Assembly: GCA_030646715.1 (NCBI GenBank)
Contig: JAUSLJ010000008.1
Coordinates: forward strand, 186,001 to 250,000
Length of the DNA stretch: 64,000 nucleotides
Source of the DNA: Agitococcus sp.
GTDB lineage: Bacteria; Pseudomonadota; Gammaproteobacteria; Pseudomonadales; Moraxellaceae
Direction: 5' to 3'
This document shows, one piece after another, positions 10,083 through 18,632 of the stretch; positions within the stretch are counted from its first letter, which is position 1; each line of letters starts with the position of its first letter. The position numbers and the translations under genes are program-made. The notes beneath the pieces are model-generated. The model was not told the DNA's origin and did not search any database. It saw only the letters and a program-made list of their open reading frames with translations.

Positions 10083-10763
10083 ATGAGTGGCGATAACAAC
10101 CAACACCAAACAAACTCCCTTGCTTACTTTTGGCTGAATAGTCTAGAAAGTTTACTCAATGCGTTTGTCGAGTTAGACCCTTCAACCCGAAGTCAATTGG
10201 TGACCTTGGACGGTATTGTCGTGCGCGTAAAAACGTTTGCGCCATATCAAGTCTTTTATTTATTGTTTACCGCTGATGGCATTGAAGTCAGCCCTCGCCC
10301 ACAAGGCGAAGTACAAGTTAGGCTCAGTGGTCGTGTTCGTGATTTAGTGTGGACACTGTTAGGTCTAGAGTCTGAACAACGCGCAGAATCTAAAGGCCAT
10401 TTACATTTATGGGGCGATGCCAATACTTTAAATGGTTTGCGTTTTTTATTACAAGAGTTCAATTTACGTTCAGCAGCGGGTCAATGGCTAAAAAGTCACT
10501 GGCCATTAAATGCACTATGGCAAAAACTAAGTCAGCAAGATTTAACATGGCTAGCGGACTTACAACCGCTGCCCAGCTTAATCAAACAAACGAGAGAAGA
10601 AATAGCTGCACTCAAAGTTGAGGTGCAGTCGCAACAAAAAAGTTTGGATATGCTCCAAAAAGCATTACAACAACAACTTTTTTACAGCCGCTTACTATTA
10701 GGCTTGACGAGCACCAGTGTTGTCGTTAGTAGCGTGATTTGTGCTTTTACTTTGCTGCGCTGA
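10083..10763 (+). CDS. SCP2-domain protein, UbiJ-like, with C-terminal membrane anchor
   Basis: A 226-residue protein. An SCP2 sterol-carrier-like domain spans about 10-130; the part GRVRDLVWTLLG ... GHLHLWGDANTLNGL resembles UbiJ, the lipid-binding accessory factor of aerobic ubiquinone synthesis. A coiled coil (about 165-195) and one hydrophobic segment (about 202-224) end the protein. Typical UbiJ also has a helical tail, but it does not sit beside ubiE and ubiB here. The membrane anchor makes this a variant, so the role in ubiquinone synthesis is an inference. Confidence 0.6.
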   Translation: MSGDNNQHQTNSLAYFWLNSLESLLNAFVELDPSTRSQLVTLDGIVVRVKTFAPYQVFYLLFTADGIEVSPRPQGEVQVRLSGRVRDLVWTLLGLESEQRAESKGHLHLWGDANTLNGLRFLLQEFNLRSAAGQWLKSHWPLNALWQKLSQQDLTWLADLQPLPSLIKQTREEIAALKVEVQSQQKSLDMLQKALQQQLFYSRLLLGLTSTSVVVSSVICAFTLLR

Positions 10764-10778
10764 GCGAGAGCTTTAGCG

Positions 10779-11096
10779 TTAAAAGTCATCAGAAGGCTGT
10801 CGCCGCCATTTGCCAAGCAGCACACTGACGCTATCACTGATGAGATCAGTGCCAGATTTTGCCGCTTTCCAAGTAGTTTCACGGAGCATATCGCTGGGCT
10901 TGATAGTGTCATTCAGACTTTCAGTGACCGCGCGGCGAACACGAGTTTCAACGGTACGGCCTATATCGTCGTGTAATTGCCGCAGCCTGTACTCAAGTTC
11001 TTGCTGCCAAAACCGACGGACAATTAGCCAACCAATTGCCACCGTGAAAATGCTCGACAACAGTGCTGTCGCAATGATGATAAGTCCTGTGTGCAT
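10779..11096 (-). CDS. Small single-pass membrane protein, unknown
   Basis: A 105-residue protein with one N-terminal transmembrane segment (about 3-26), followed by a charged helical cytoplasmic part with LRQLHDDIGRTVETRVRRAV. No known domain recognised. It converges on the SCP2 gene with only 15 bp between them. A real gene is supported by its codon pattern and membrane plus coil organisation; function unknown. Confidence 0.6.
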   Translation of the reverse strand: MHTGLIIIATALLSSIFTVAIGWLIVRRFWQQELEYRLRQLHDDIGRTVETRVRRAVTESLNDTIKPSDMLRETTWKAAKSGTDLISDSVSVLLGKWRRQPSDDF

Positions 11097-11245
11097 GGGT
11101 TGTATTACTTGGCCGATAAAGCGCGCTAGTGTATCAAAGCCTTTTCGGTTACTGATAACGAATTGTAAGTAAATTCACTAACTTGACACCACTTAAAGAT
11201 GGCGCATGTTAAGATGCACCTCTCCATTCTGGATGATATGACAAC

Positions 11246-11458
11246 ATGATTACGATAGAAATCACTAACTTAGATGAACTAGTTAAAGAACATCGTGGCC
11301 CATTAACAGCAATGTTGGGGAAAATTGTCGCTGATGTCGAAGGCGAAGTTGAAAAAATTGTCATTGAAGAATTACGCAACGAATTCGAAAGACGTGGTAT
11401 TCGCGCAAATTTTTGCAGCATTAGCGGCATTCATTTACGACGAATTATGACTTCTTAG
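11246..11458 (+). CDS. Small acidic/helical protein, unknown
   Basis: A 70-residue protein starting MITIEITNLDEL, rich in Glu, Val and Ile, with a probable long central helix (residues 20-48). It has no signal peptide or membrane segment and matches no family I recognise. A strong hairpin terminator follows at 11506-11534, which supports a real transcription unit. Confidence 0.5.
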   Translation: MITIEITNLDELVKEHRGPLTAMLGKIVADVEGEVEKIVIEELRNEFERRGIRANFCSISGIHLRRIMTS

Positions 11459-11505
11459 TCAAAAAATTTGACAGTGTAGTTAATAAGTACGCTGCAATTA
11501 GCCTA

Positions 11506-11534
11506 CTATGCGCCAATGGGTTTTTGGCGCATAG
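11506..11534. terminator. Bidirectional terminator between convergent genes
   Basis: A perfect 11-bp inverted repeat, CTATGCGCCAA at 11506-11516 and its complement at 11524-11534, separated by 7 bases. It sits between the small rightward gene (ends 11458) and leftward fxsA (ends 11541), so it can serve both. Confidence 0.65.
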
Positions 11535-11540
11535 CGAAAT

Positions 11541-12149
11541 TTAACTATTCGGTTTATCCACCCGTGTCGTTACCTTCATATTCGACTTTACTTCAGTCGT
11601 AGTTGCCGCTTTAGGTTTTGGCGCGTTTTCTTCACGAGTTGTCACTCGCATTTTAGGTTTTGGCTCTATTTCTACGGCTTCGCCATCAATCACTTGTCCT
11701 TGATGATGATTTGCGCCATCAAAAGGTGATGATTGCTCAAAAGGTGATTGTCCTTGACCAAAACGCCCCATACCGCCCATCATCATAAAGCTCGAACCTC
11801 TTGCGGCAAACGCTGTTTGCATTCTCCCTTGTAAGGCTTTTTGTACAGGTGGCAATAACAATAAGACCGCAATAGCATCCGTCATAACACTAGGAATAAT
11901 AAACAAAAAACCTGCTAAGGCTTGGCACAATGCAGCCAAAAAGTCCGTATTGGGGTCGATATTCTGACCTTGTTGAGCATCCTTAAATTGCGGCATCAAC
12001 ACTTTGGTTGCGCTTTTCATAATTTGTCGCCCCAAAACAATGGCAATAACAAACCACAACAGCAACATCCACCCACCAACCAATTTACCAAACCAAATAC
12101 TGACCATGACATCAGCAACAACAAACAAAATAACAAATAAGAAACTCAT
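11541..12149 (-). CDS. fxsA: FxsA family membrane protein
   Basis: A 202-residue protein. The N-terminal half carries FxsA-type hydrophobic segments (about 2-20, 27-45 and 75-100), with the typical GGWMLLLWFVIAIVLGRQIM and FLFIIPSVMTDAIAVLLLLPPVQ regions, shown in part. E. coli FxsA gives suppression of F exclusion of phage T7; its normal role is unknown. The C-terminal 70 residues are a polar, low-complexity tail with a repeated MRVTTR/MKVTTR motif. Its start overlaps the end of hugZ by 4 bp, so the two are coupled. Confidence 0.85.
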   Translation of the reverse strand: MSFLFVILFVVADVMVSIWFGKLVGGWMLLLWFVIAIVLGRQIMKSATKVLMPQFKDAQQGQNIDPNTDFLAALCQALAGFLFIIPSVMTDAIAVLLLLPPVQKALQGRMQTAFAARGSSFMMMGGMGRFGQGQSPFEQSSPFDGANHHQGQVIDGEAVEIEPKPKMRVTTREENAPKPKAATTTEVKSNMKVTTRVDKPNS

Positions 12150-12859
12150 GGATTTTTTACTCCTGCACGGGCGGTTTTTAACATCGCCACTAGTGCTTCA
12201 CGTACTTGAAGAGGACTATTAAGAGGCTGAGGAAAAGCTATATACACAACTTTATCATTCACACGCAAATGAAAACCTTCGCTATCTATACCCACCATCG
12301 ATAAAACTGCATTTTCAGGCACGTGTATTTGTGCTTGTTGGCAGTACAAAGGCAAGGCATTGGCATGATCTTCGTTCATGTGATTAACCATGTCCGCTTC
12401 GGCATCACCAAAAAAGGGATTGCTGATGACACTAGGCTCTGCCCAGTGAATACGACCGAAGCCACCGATATAGCGATATTTAACGGCGGTTAATCGCCAA
12501 AAACTAAAATCATGCACACGATGAAAGTCACGAGATTGCGGAAAATAACGGTAATAACGCTGGGCAACTGCATCTACATCGTCACTGGACACAGGCTGTG
12601 CATTGGCCATGAGGGTTAAACGCGCGGCGGTTTGCACATCGTCACCCTCACCTAACACCAATAAAGAACAATGGTCATCGGCTTTGAGATTTTTGGTATG
12701 TTGCGCCAAATCAGAAATTAAAATAATGGCGTGACCATCACCATCTAAACAAAATGGCACGACCGAACCAAAAGGATAACCTGCCATATATTGTGAATGG
12801 GTACTGATGACCCCCTGATAGCTATTTAATAACAATCGCCGCGTTTCAATATCAACCAT
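12146..12859 (-). CDS. hugZ: HugZ-family haem-utilisation/FMN-binding split-barrel protein
   Basis: A 237-residue protein with an N-terminal pyridoxamine-phosphate-oxidase-like split barrel (about 10-150), with GYPFGSVVPF and FWRLTAVKYRYIGGFGRIHW as family marks, and a C-terminal DUF2470-like domain with MVNHMNEDHANAL, as in HugZ/HutZ proteins involved in haem iron use. ATG at 12859 with GGGA 6 bases upstream is chosen over the GTG one codon before. It is the first gene of an operon with fxsA. No haem receptor lies nearby, so the physiological substrate is inferred. Confidence 0.8.
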   Translation of the reverse strand: MVDIETRRLLLNSYQGVISTHSQYMAGYPFGSVVPFCLDGDGHAIILISDLAQHTKNLKADDHCSLLVLGEGDDVQTAARLTLMANAQPVSSDDVDAVAQRYYRYFPQSRDFHRVHDFSFWRLTAVKYRYIGGFGRIHWAEPSVISNPFFGDAEADMVNHMNEDHANALPLYCQQAQIHVPENAVLSMVGIDSEGFHLRVNDKVVYIAFPQPLNSPLQVREALVAMLKTARAGVKNP

Positions 12860-12950
12860 CACTTATCCCAATTAGAGAAAAATTTATCGGCAAGCCTAAC
12901 ACAAATCAGGCTTTTGCTTTAACCTTGCTCTTTTTCAAGAGTATTTAGAG

Positions 12951-14225
12951 ATGATGCCCTCACGGACTTACTCGCTAAAAGAAGCATTTTCGCAGCCTGC
13001 TGCGCTTACCATGTTCTTTTTTGGCTTTACCTCGGGATTACCTTTTTTATTGGTGGGTGGCACGCTATCAGCATGGCTAAAAGAAAGTAATGTCTCTATA
13101 GAAATAATAGGTTTAATTAGCTATACCACTTTAACCTATTCACTGAAATTTTTATGGTCTCCTCTTGTTGACCAATTACGCTTGCCTCTGTTGTCTGCGC
13201 TAGGTCAACGTCGTAGTTGGCTACTTGCGGCGCAAATTTTACTGTGTGTGTCATTACTCGCCGTATCACTGATTAGCCCACAAGCTCTCATGCTCTTTGT
13301 GATGTTTACCTTTTTGGCAGCTTTTGCAGGAGCAACACAAGATATTGTCGTTGATGCTTATCGTATTGAAATTGCTCCAGCAGAAGTTCAAGGTGCATTA
13401 GCCGCAACCTACACCTTAGGGTATCGTTTTGCTTTATTGGCATCGGGAGCAATGGCGTTAATTTTAGCCGATCATATTGCTTGGCCACTGGTATATCAAC
13501 TGATGGCTGCATTAGTCGCGTGCATGATGTTAGCCACTTATTTCGCCAAAGAGCCCACCCATAAAGTTGCTGCTTTTGGCACGTTAGCGGCAACGATTAA
13601 AGATGGCGTTATTGGCCCTTTTAAAGATTTTTTTCTGCGTTATCGTGGAGCGGTTGGCGTTGCCTTGCTACTGTTTATGGGCTTATTCAAAATATCTGAC
13701 CAAATGCTTGGCGTAATGGCATTTCCTTTTTATTTAGAAAGTGGCTTTACTAAAACAGAAATTGGCGCAGTATCTAAATTCTTTGGTGTGTGGGTAGGCA
13801 TTGCAGGGGCTTTTATTGGTGGCGCAAGCGTGATCCGTTTTGGTATTGAGCGCAGCTTATTTGTTGGCATGATAGTGGGCGGCTTAAGTAATTTATTATT
13901 TGTGCTACTAGCACTGTTTCCTGCCAACCTCTCCATCTTTGTTTTAGTGATTGGTGGTGAAAATTTTGCGGGTGGCTTTTTAGGCACTGCTGCCGTTGCT
14001 TGGCTTTCTGCTTTGGTCAACCGTCATTATACCGCGACTCAATACGCACTATTTAGTTCATTAGTGACATTGCCTGGTAAAGTCATTGGTGGCTTATCTG
14101 GATTTATGGTGGCGAGCATTGGTTATGTTGGTTTCTTCATCTTTTCCACCATTTCGATATTGCCTGCGTTAATTTTATTTATGTGGTTACGCTCACGAGT
14201 CACACTTGAACAAAACGAGAAATAA
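12951..14225 (+). CDS. ampG: AmpG-type muropeptide permease (MFS)
   Basis: A 424-residue polytopic membrane protein with about 12 hydrophobic segments. The N-terminal pattern FFFGFTSGLPFLLVGGTLSAW is the AmpG hallmark (first part shown), followed by SLKFLWSPLVDQ and GATQDIVVDAYRIE. AmpG imports GlcNAc-anhydroMurNAc peptides from the periplasm for recycling. ampD and ampE also lie in this window, 12-13 kb away, so most of the recycling/beta-lactamase signalling parts are present. No ampR or beta-lactamase gene was seen. Confidence 0.92.
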   Translation: MMPSRTYSLKEAFSQPAALTMFFFGFTSGLPFLLVGGTLSAWLKESNVSIEIIGLISYTTLTYSLKFLWSPLVDQLRLPLLSALGQRRSWLLAAQILLCVSLLAVSLISPQALMLFVMFTFLAAFAGATQDIVVDAYRIEIAPAEVQGALAATYTLGYRFALLASGAMALILADHIAWPLVYQLMAALVACMMLATYFAKEPTHKVAAFGTLAATIKDGVIGPFKDFFLRYRGAVGVALLLFMGLFKISDQMLGVMAFPFYLESGFTKTEIGAVSKFFGVWVGIAGAFIGGASVIRFGIERSLFVGMIVGGLSNLLFVLLALFPANLSIFVLVIGGENFAGGFLGTAAVAWLSALVNRHYTATQYALFSSLVTLPGKVIGGLSGFMVASIGYVGFFIFSTISILPALILFMWLRSRVTLEQNEK

Positions 14226-14358
14226 GCCAATATCCGCAGTTGCGCCGAGGTCGCGTAACAATGAAACAACAGCAAGCTAGTGCCGTAGCATCATTTTTTA
14301 GGTTATGTTTAGCGGCGTAGTCTTTCAATCGTTATAATAAAAAACAGGTAAAACGCAA

Positions 14359-15600
14359 ATGAAGATAAATCACAAATATCTCGCACTGATGGTAGCAACA
14401 CTTTCTGGTTCTGCTTGGTCGGCGGGTTTTGCTTTAAATGAACAAAGCATTAAAAGCATGGGTATGTCACAAGCAGGTCGTGCTTCGGCTGCGGCAGATG
14501 CTACCACTCTGTATGCTAATCCTGCTGGCATGACACAATTAACGGGCACAAATATGAGTGGTAATGCCACCTTCATTTACGCGCCTGCCGACATTAAAAA
14601 TGCTCAAGGCTCACAAGCTGGGACGAATAATGGCGATATGATCCCACCAACTTGGGTCGGCTCTGGTTTTATCACCCATCAAATGAATGACCAACTCACC
14701 ATTGGTATCGGTAATTTCGCACCCTTTGGTCTTTCTACCAACTATGAAAACTCTTTTCAAGGCCGTTATTTCGGTGACAAAAGCAAAGTTAAAGTAATTG
14801 GCATTCAGCCTACTGCTGCTTATAAAATCACTCCTGAATTCTCTGTGGGCTTGGGTTTAACGGTTAGCCGAATTGAAGGCTTGCTGTCAGCTGGTGTCGC
14901 GCCACTACCAAGCAATCCTACGTTAGAAGTTAATGGTGATGACATTTCCTACAATTACAACTTTGGTATGTTGTGGCAAATTGCGCCGCAATCACGCCTT
15001 GGTTTTGACTATCGCAGTAAAACCGATTACAACTTAGCGGGGACGACGGAGGTCAAGAACCTGCCTGTGACTGGATTTATGCAGTCTTATGATGCTAGTT
15101 TAGATATTTCCACCCCTGCTACCTTTGAATTATCGCTCAGTCACCAACTAAACCCTGACGTCAATCTCCACTCCAGTATTTCCTTAACCCAATGGAGTGT
15201 GCTTGAAAATCTAGTCATTAAAAACGCGGGCGCAACAGGCTCTTTAGCGACCATTACTGAAGAGTTAGATTGGAAAGATTCGTGGGCTTATAGCGTTGGT
15301 GCCGACTGGAAAATGCAAGAAGGTTTAATTTTACGTGCAGGTTTAGGTATTGATAAAACCCCCGTTTCAGATAGTCATCGTAGCGTTCGTGTACCAAGTG
15401 AAGATCGTACGGTGTTAAGTTTGGGCTTGAGCTACGCCATTAATGACAAAATGTCGATGGATTTGGCTTATATGTATTTAAAAGAAAAAACAGCACACGT
15501 TGATGTCAGTAAAACCACTCCCACAGGCCCAATTACCTACAGTGCCGACTATGGTGGCGTTGCTAACTTAATTGGCGCACAGCTAAACATGAAGTTCTAA
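14359..15600 (+). CDS. fadL: Outer-membrane long-chain fatty acid transporter
   Basis: A 413-residue outer-membrane beta-barrel of the FadL/OmpP1 family. A signal peptide is cleaved after SAWSA, followed by GFALNEQSIKSMGMSQAGRA, shown here as far as allowed. The NPA motif in LYANPAGMTQL is the N-terminal hatch signature. The chain ends with an aromatic residue (NMKF), as barrel proteins do. It takes up long-chain fatty acids or similar hydrophobic substrates. It is a single gene with its own terminator at 15631-15655. Confidence 0.95.
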   Translation: MKINHKYLALMVATLSGSAWSAGFALNEQSIKSMGMSQAGRASAAADATTLYANPAGMTQLTGTNMSGNATFIYAPADIKNAQGSQAGTNNGDMIPPTWVGSGFITHQMNDQLTIGIGNFAPFGLSTNYENSFQGRYFGDKSKVKVIGIQPTAAYKITPEFSVGLGLTVSRIEGLLSAGVAPLPSNPTLEVNGDDISYNYNFGMLWQIAPQSRLGFDYRSKTDYNLAGTTEVKNLPVTGFMQSYDASLDISTPATFELSLSHQLNPDVNLHSSISLTQWSVLENLVIKNAGATGSLATITEELDWKDSWAYSVGADWKMQEGLILRAGLGIDKTPVSDSHRSVRVPSEDRTVLSLGLSYAINDKMSMDLAYMYLKEKTAHVDVSKTTPTGPITYSADYGGVANLIGAQLNMKF

Positions 15601-15630
15601 TCCACTTTTTGTAAACTGTACAACAGAATT

Positions 15631-15655
15631 AAAGGCGCATTTTTGCGCCTTTTTT
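15631..15655 (+). terminator. Intrinsic terminator of fadL
   Basis: AGGCGCA (15633-15639) and TGCGCCT (15644-15650) form a GC stem followed by TTTTT. It lies 30 bp after the fadL stop codon. Confidence 0.85.
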
Positions 15656-15728
15656 CTTGCGCCCTACGATTATCTACCCTACCATCCACTCTGCTTTATG
15701 GTGTCCGCTGATTTTTAGACTAAAAAAA

Positions 15729-16036
15729 GCGGTTTGATAACCTCCTCAACATCAAACGGGAAACTGGTATAAGCCAGTACTGCCCCCGCAACGGTAATTG
15801 TGTTTGTTGATTTCTATAGCCACTGTCACAGCTTTTGCCTCGTAAATTTTTACGATGCTTAAAGATCAGGACTTACGCATCGCACCGCGATTAGCACGTT
15901 TTGAGAACATAAAGCCGCCTAAAGCGGCTGAAATGTGAGCAAATAAGTGATAACCGCGTAAGTCCTAAGTAGATGGGAAGGTGAAATTGACGGAAAACTC
16001 GACATGAGATTTTCCTGCACATCAGTCCGGAGACCG
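15729..16036 (+). ncRNA. Cobalamin riboswitch upstream of btuB
   Basis: The conserved parts of the B12 aptamer appear in order: ACGGGAAACTGGT with its pairing GCCAGTACTG, the B12-box core CCGCAACGGTAA (15786-15797), CCACTG (15820-15825), GGGAAGG (15975-15981), and the closing AGTCCGGAGACCGGCC (16021-16036). Adenosylcobalamin binding would repress btuB. The arm between CCACTG and GGGAAGG is unusually long (about 150 bases) because it contains an inverted-repeat element (see 15868-15966) as well as a perfect small hairpin at 15841-15854. The exact 5' edge is approximate. Confidence 0.88.
15868..15966. mobile_element. MITE-like inverted-repeat element inside the riboswitch
   Basis: AGGACTTACGC (15868-15878) is matched by its complement GCGTAAGTCCT (15956-15966), giving an element of about 99 bp. 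The interior has two more hairpins (ATCGC/GCGAT at 15879-15891 and GCCGC/GCGGC at 15914-15928) and no coding potential. Ends of the form GGACTTACGC resemble termini of small non-autonomous insertion elements known from several bacteria. No clear target duplication was found, so the mobile origin is inferred. It falls exactly in the variable arm of the B12 aptamer. Confidence 0.55.
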
Positions 16037-16079
16037 GCCATTAAGCATAATCCTCTGCCATTTTTGCAGATTATTAACT

Positions 16080-16108
16080 CTGTTTGCGGGGAACCAAACA
16101 GGTTGGAG
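16080..16108 (+). promoter_or_regulatory. Hairpin next to the btuB ribosome-binding site
   Basis: CTGTTTG (16080-16086) pairs perfectly with CAAACAG (16095-16101). The ribosome-binding GGAG at 16105-16108 starts 3 bases later, 6 bases before the btuB ATG. The structure lies between aptamer and start codon and is a candidate translational expression platform. Confidence 0.5.
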
Positions 16109-16114
16109 TTTTTT

Positions 16115-17917
16115 ATGTTTAAGCCTTCTTTATTAGCGGCTAGTGTTGCTGCTTGCGCGTCTTTTAGTGTTTATGCGGATACTGTTTTACCCACCACCTT
16201 GGTCACTGCCACGCGTACCAGCCAAGCCATCAATGAAACTTTAGCTTCCGTAGAAGTGATTAGCCAAGAGCAATTGGCACAACACCCCTCTCAAGATTTA
16301 GCCGAAATTTTACGTTTTAATACAGGGATTGATATTGCTCGTTTAGGTGGTTTCGGCGGCCAAACATCTATTTTTACCCGTGGCACGGAAAGTAATCATA
16401 CTTTGGTATTAATTGATGGTGTTCGTATTAACTCGGCCACCAGCAGCCAAGCTAATATTCAAAATTTGACAGCTGACGACGTTGAACGTATTGAAATCGT
16501 TAAAGGCGCAATGTCGAGTTTATACGGTTCTGATGCCATTGGTGGTGTCATCAATATCATCACCAAAATAGCCGATAAAACAGAAACTCGTGCCAAATTG
16601 ACTGGCGGTACGAATAAACAAGTGAATGGTAGCCTAACGCAAACTATTAACAGTGGTAACTTTTCTGCACTCATCAACGCCAATGCTCTTTATACCGATG
16701 GCTACGCGATTGCTGAAAAAAGCACCTTAAATCGGGGCTATAAAAATCAAGGTGCCGATGTTAAAGCCAGCTACGATTTTGGCTCGACAGAGATCACCGT
16801 CAGTGGGCGCGACAATCGCGGTACCGCAGAGTATATTCTCTTTGGCACGCCAACATCGCAAGACTTTAGTAATCAACTGTTATCGTTTATTGCCGATGGC
16901 GATATCAGCTCAACGCTCAACAGTAAAGTTCGTATCAGTCAAATGTCCGATAAGATTGACCAAAATGACAGTGTCAGTTTTGCTCATACTAAACAGCAAC
17001 AAGCGGATTGGCAAAATACCTTTGCAGTATCATCGGACATCACTCTGGTCAGCGGTATTACCCAAACCAACACCCAAGCACAATATGACAATGGCTTTGG
17101 TACCGCTTATGATAAAAAACAAGATAACTGGGCCGTTTACTTACAACAGCAATCGCGTTTTGGGCAAATAGATACCCAACTGTCGCTACGTCATGAAGAT
17201 TATGAATCCTTTGGTGGTCACGGTACAGGTAATGTGGCTCTTGGTTTTGCGATTAACAATGACAACCGTGTTTACATCAGTTACGGCACAGCCTTCAAAG
17301 CACCCGACTTAAATGACTTATATGGTTATGGTGGCAATCTCAACCTCAAACCCGAATCCTCGAAGTCAATGGAAATTGGCAGTAAACACACACTGGGTAA
17401 GGTCAATATCAACAGTGCGATTTATCAGTTTGATATTGATAATTTGATTAACTGCGTCGGTGGCTTTCCGTGCAGCAATGTCAATGTTGATCAAGCGAAG
17501 ATTAACGGTGCGGAACTCGGGATCAAATGGCAACAAGATGGCCTATTTGCAGGTGTTAACAGTAGCTATAACCATGCTCAAGATGACAACAGTAAAGAAG
17601 ACTTACTGCGTCGCCCACGTCGTAGCGTGAGTTTAACTACAGGCTACCAACAACAACAATGGGGCGTAAGTGCTCAATTTATCGCTAAAAGTCATGCTTT
17701 TGATGCGCCAGTATTTGGTAGCACAACACCTCGACGTTTAGCGGGTTATGCCGTTGCCAACTTACAGGGTTTTGTTCAAGTTACACCTAATGCCACTATT
17801 CGTTTAACGGTTGAAAATATCACCGATAAAACCTATAGCTATGCTTATTTAGGAGCAACGACCAAGTATCTAGCAACACCTCTTTCTGCTGCACTAAGCG
17901 CAGAAGTTAAGTTCTAA
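16115..17917 (+). CDS. btuB: TonB-dependent vitamin B12 receptor
   Basis: A 600-residue TonB-dependent outer-membrane receptor. A signal peptide (MFKPSLLAASVAACASFSVYA) would be cleaved near residue 21, shown here in part; TonB box LVTATRTSQ follows. The plug domain spans about residues 30-150 with the marks RGTESNHTLVLIDGVRIN and GAMSSLYGSDAIGGVINI. A 22-strand barrel ends in aromatic VKF. The open frame extends to 16004, but that part overlaps the riboswitch; ATG 16115 has GGAG at correct spacing. Regulation by the upstream cobalamin riboswitch and the following adenosyltransferase gene both support a corrinoid ligand. Confidence 0.93.
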   Translation: MFKPSLLAASVAACASFSVYADTVLPTTLVTATRTSQAINETLASVEVISQEQLAQHPSQDLAEILRFNTGIDIARLGGFGGQTSIFTRGTESNHTLVLIDGVRINSATSSQANIQNLTADDVERIEIVKGAMSSLYGSDAIGGVINIITKIADKTETRAKLTGGTNKQVNGSLTQTINSGNFSALINANALYTDGYAIAEKSTLNRGYKNQGADVKASYDFGSTEITVSGRDNRGTAEYILFGTPTSQDFSNQLLSFIADGDISSTLNSKVRISQMSDKIDQNDSVSFAHTKQQQADWQNTFAVSSDITLVSGITQTNTQAQYDNGFGTAYDKKQDNWAVYLQQQSRFGQIDTQLSLRHEDYESFGGHGTGNVALGFAINNDNRVYISYGTAFKAPDLNDLYGYGGNLNLKPESSKSMEIGSKHTLGKVNINSAIYQFDIDNLINCVGGFPCSNVNVDQAKINGAELGIKWQQDGLFAGVNSSYNHAQDDNSKEDLLRRPRRSVSLTTGYQQQQWGVSAQFIAKSHAFDAPVFGSTTPRRLAGYAVANLQGFVQVTPNATIRLTVENITDKTYSYAYLGATTKYLATPLSAALSAEVKF

Positions 17918-17923
17918 GCCTTA

Positions 17924-17953
17924 ACTCCCCTCTTTTTAAACAAAGAGGGGAGT
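17924..17953 (+). terminator. Hairpin between btuB and the adenosyltransferase gene
   Basis: A perfect 12-bp inverted repeat, ACTCCCCTCTTT (17924-17935) and its complement (17942-17953), begins 6 bp after btuB. It is followed by only a short TATTTC, so it may be a partial terminator that lowers expression of the next gene rather than a full stop. Confidence 0.55.
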
Positions 17954-17971
17954 ATTTCGATGGAGAAATAT

Positions 17972-18517
17972 ATGGGACATCGTTTATCCAAAATTTACAC
18001 CAAAACGGGTGATGACGGCAGCACAGGTTTGGGCGATGGCAGTCGTGTTGCTAAAGACAGCCTACGTGTTGAGGCTTATGGCACAGTCGATGAACTGAAT
18101 AGCTGTATGGGTTTATTACGCGCTGAACTGGCTGATGACCATGCTATGCAGCCATTATTATCGCGTATTCAACATGAGTTATTTGATTTAGGCGGCGAGT
18201 TATGTATTCCTAACTTTATTCTGATTAAAGAGGAATCTATCACTCGTCTTGAACAAGCCATCGATAGCATTAACGAAAACTTACCGCCACTAAAAGATTT
18301 TATTTTGCCCGCAGGTGGCAAAGCTGCCAGTACGGCACATTTAGCGCGTAGCGTTTGTCGGCGTGCAGAACGAAGAGTTTTTTCTTTGAGCCAAGAAGAA
18401 ACGATTTCGATGTTGGGGTTGCAGTATTTAAACCGTTTATCCGACTATTTATTTGTCGCAGCAAGGGTATTAGCGCGTGAGCATGGCGGTTCAGAAGTGT
18501 TGTGGCAACGGTCTTAA
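17972..18517 (+). CDS. Corrinoid adenosyltransferase, PduO type
   Basis: A 181-residue enzyme of the PduO-type ATP:cob(I)alamin adenosyltransferase family. It carries the N-terminal ATP-binding signature TKTGDDGSTGLGDGSRVAK and the C-terminal signature RSVCRRAERRVFSL. It converts imported cobalamin to adenosylcobalamin, the ligand sensed by the upstream riboswitch. ATG 17972 with GGAG 6 bases upstream is preferred over the in-frame ATG at 17960, which overlaps that ribosome-binding site. It follows btuB in the same direction. Confidence 0.93.
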   Translation: MGHRLSKIYTKTGDDGSTGLGDGSRVAKDSLRVEAYGTVDELNSCMGLLRAELADDHAMQPLLSRIQHELFDLGGELCIPNFILIKEESITRLEQAIDSINENLPPLKDFILPAGGKAASTAHLARSVCRRAERRVFSLSQEETISMLGLQYLNRLSDYLFVAARVLAREHGGSEVLWQRS

Positions 18518-18518
18518 A

Positions 18519-18554
18519 CAAAAATAGGCTTAATATTCATTAAGCCTATTTTTG
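18519..18554. terminator. Bidirectional intrinsic terminator
   Basis: A perfect 16-bp inverted repeat, CAAAAATAGGCTTAAT (18519-18534) and its complement (18539-18554), with an A-tract on the left and a T-tract on the right, so it can end transcription from either side. Confidence 0.88.
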
Positions 18555-18632
18555 TATGATTTAGAGATTCGTTATTAGTCTTTTGTAAAGACGAGAGTTA
18601 CGCCATGGGCAACGAAGCCTAAATCGGGACTT

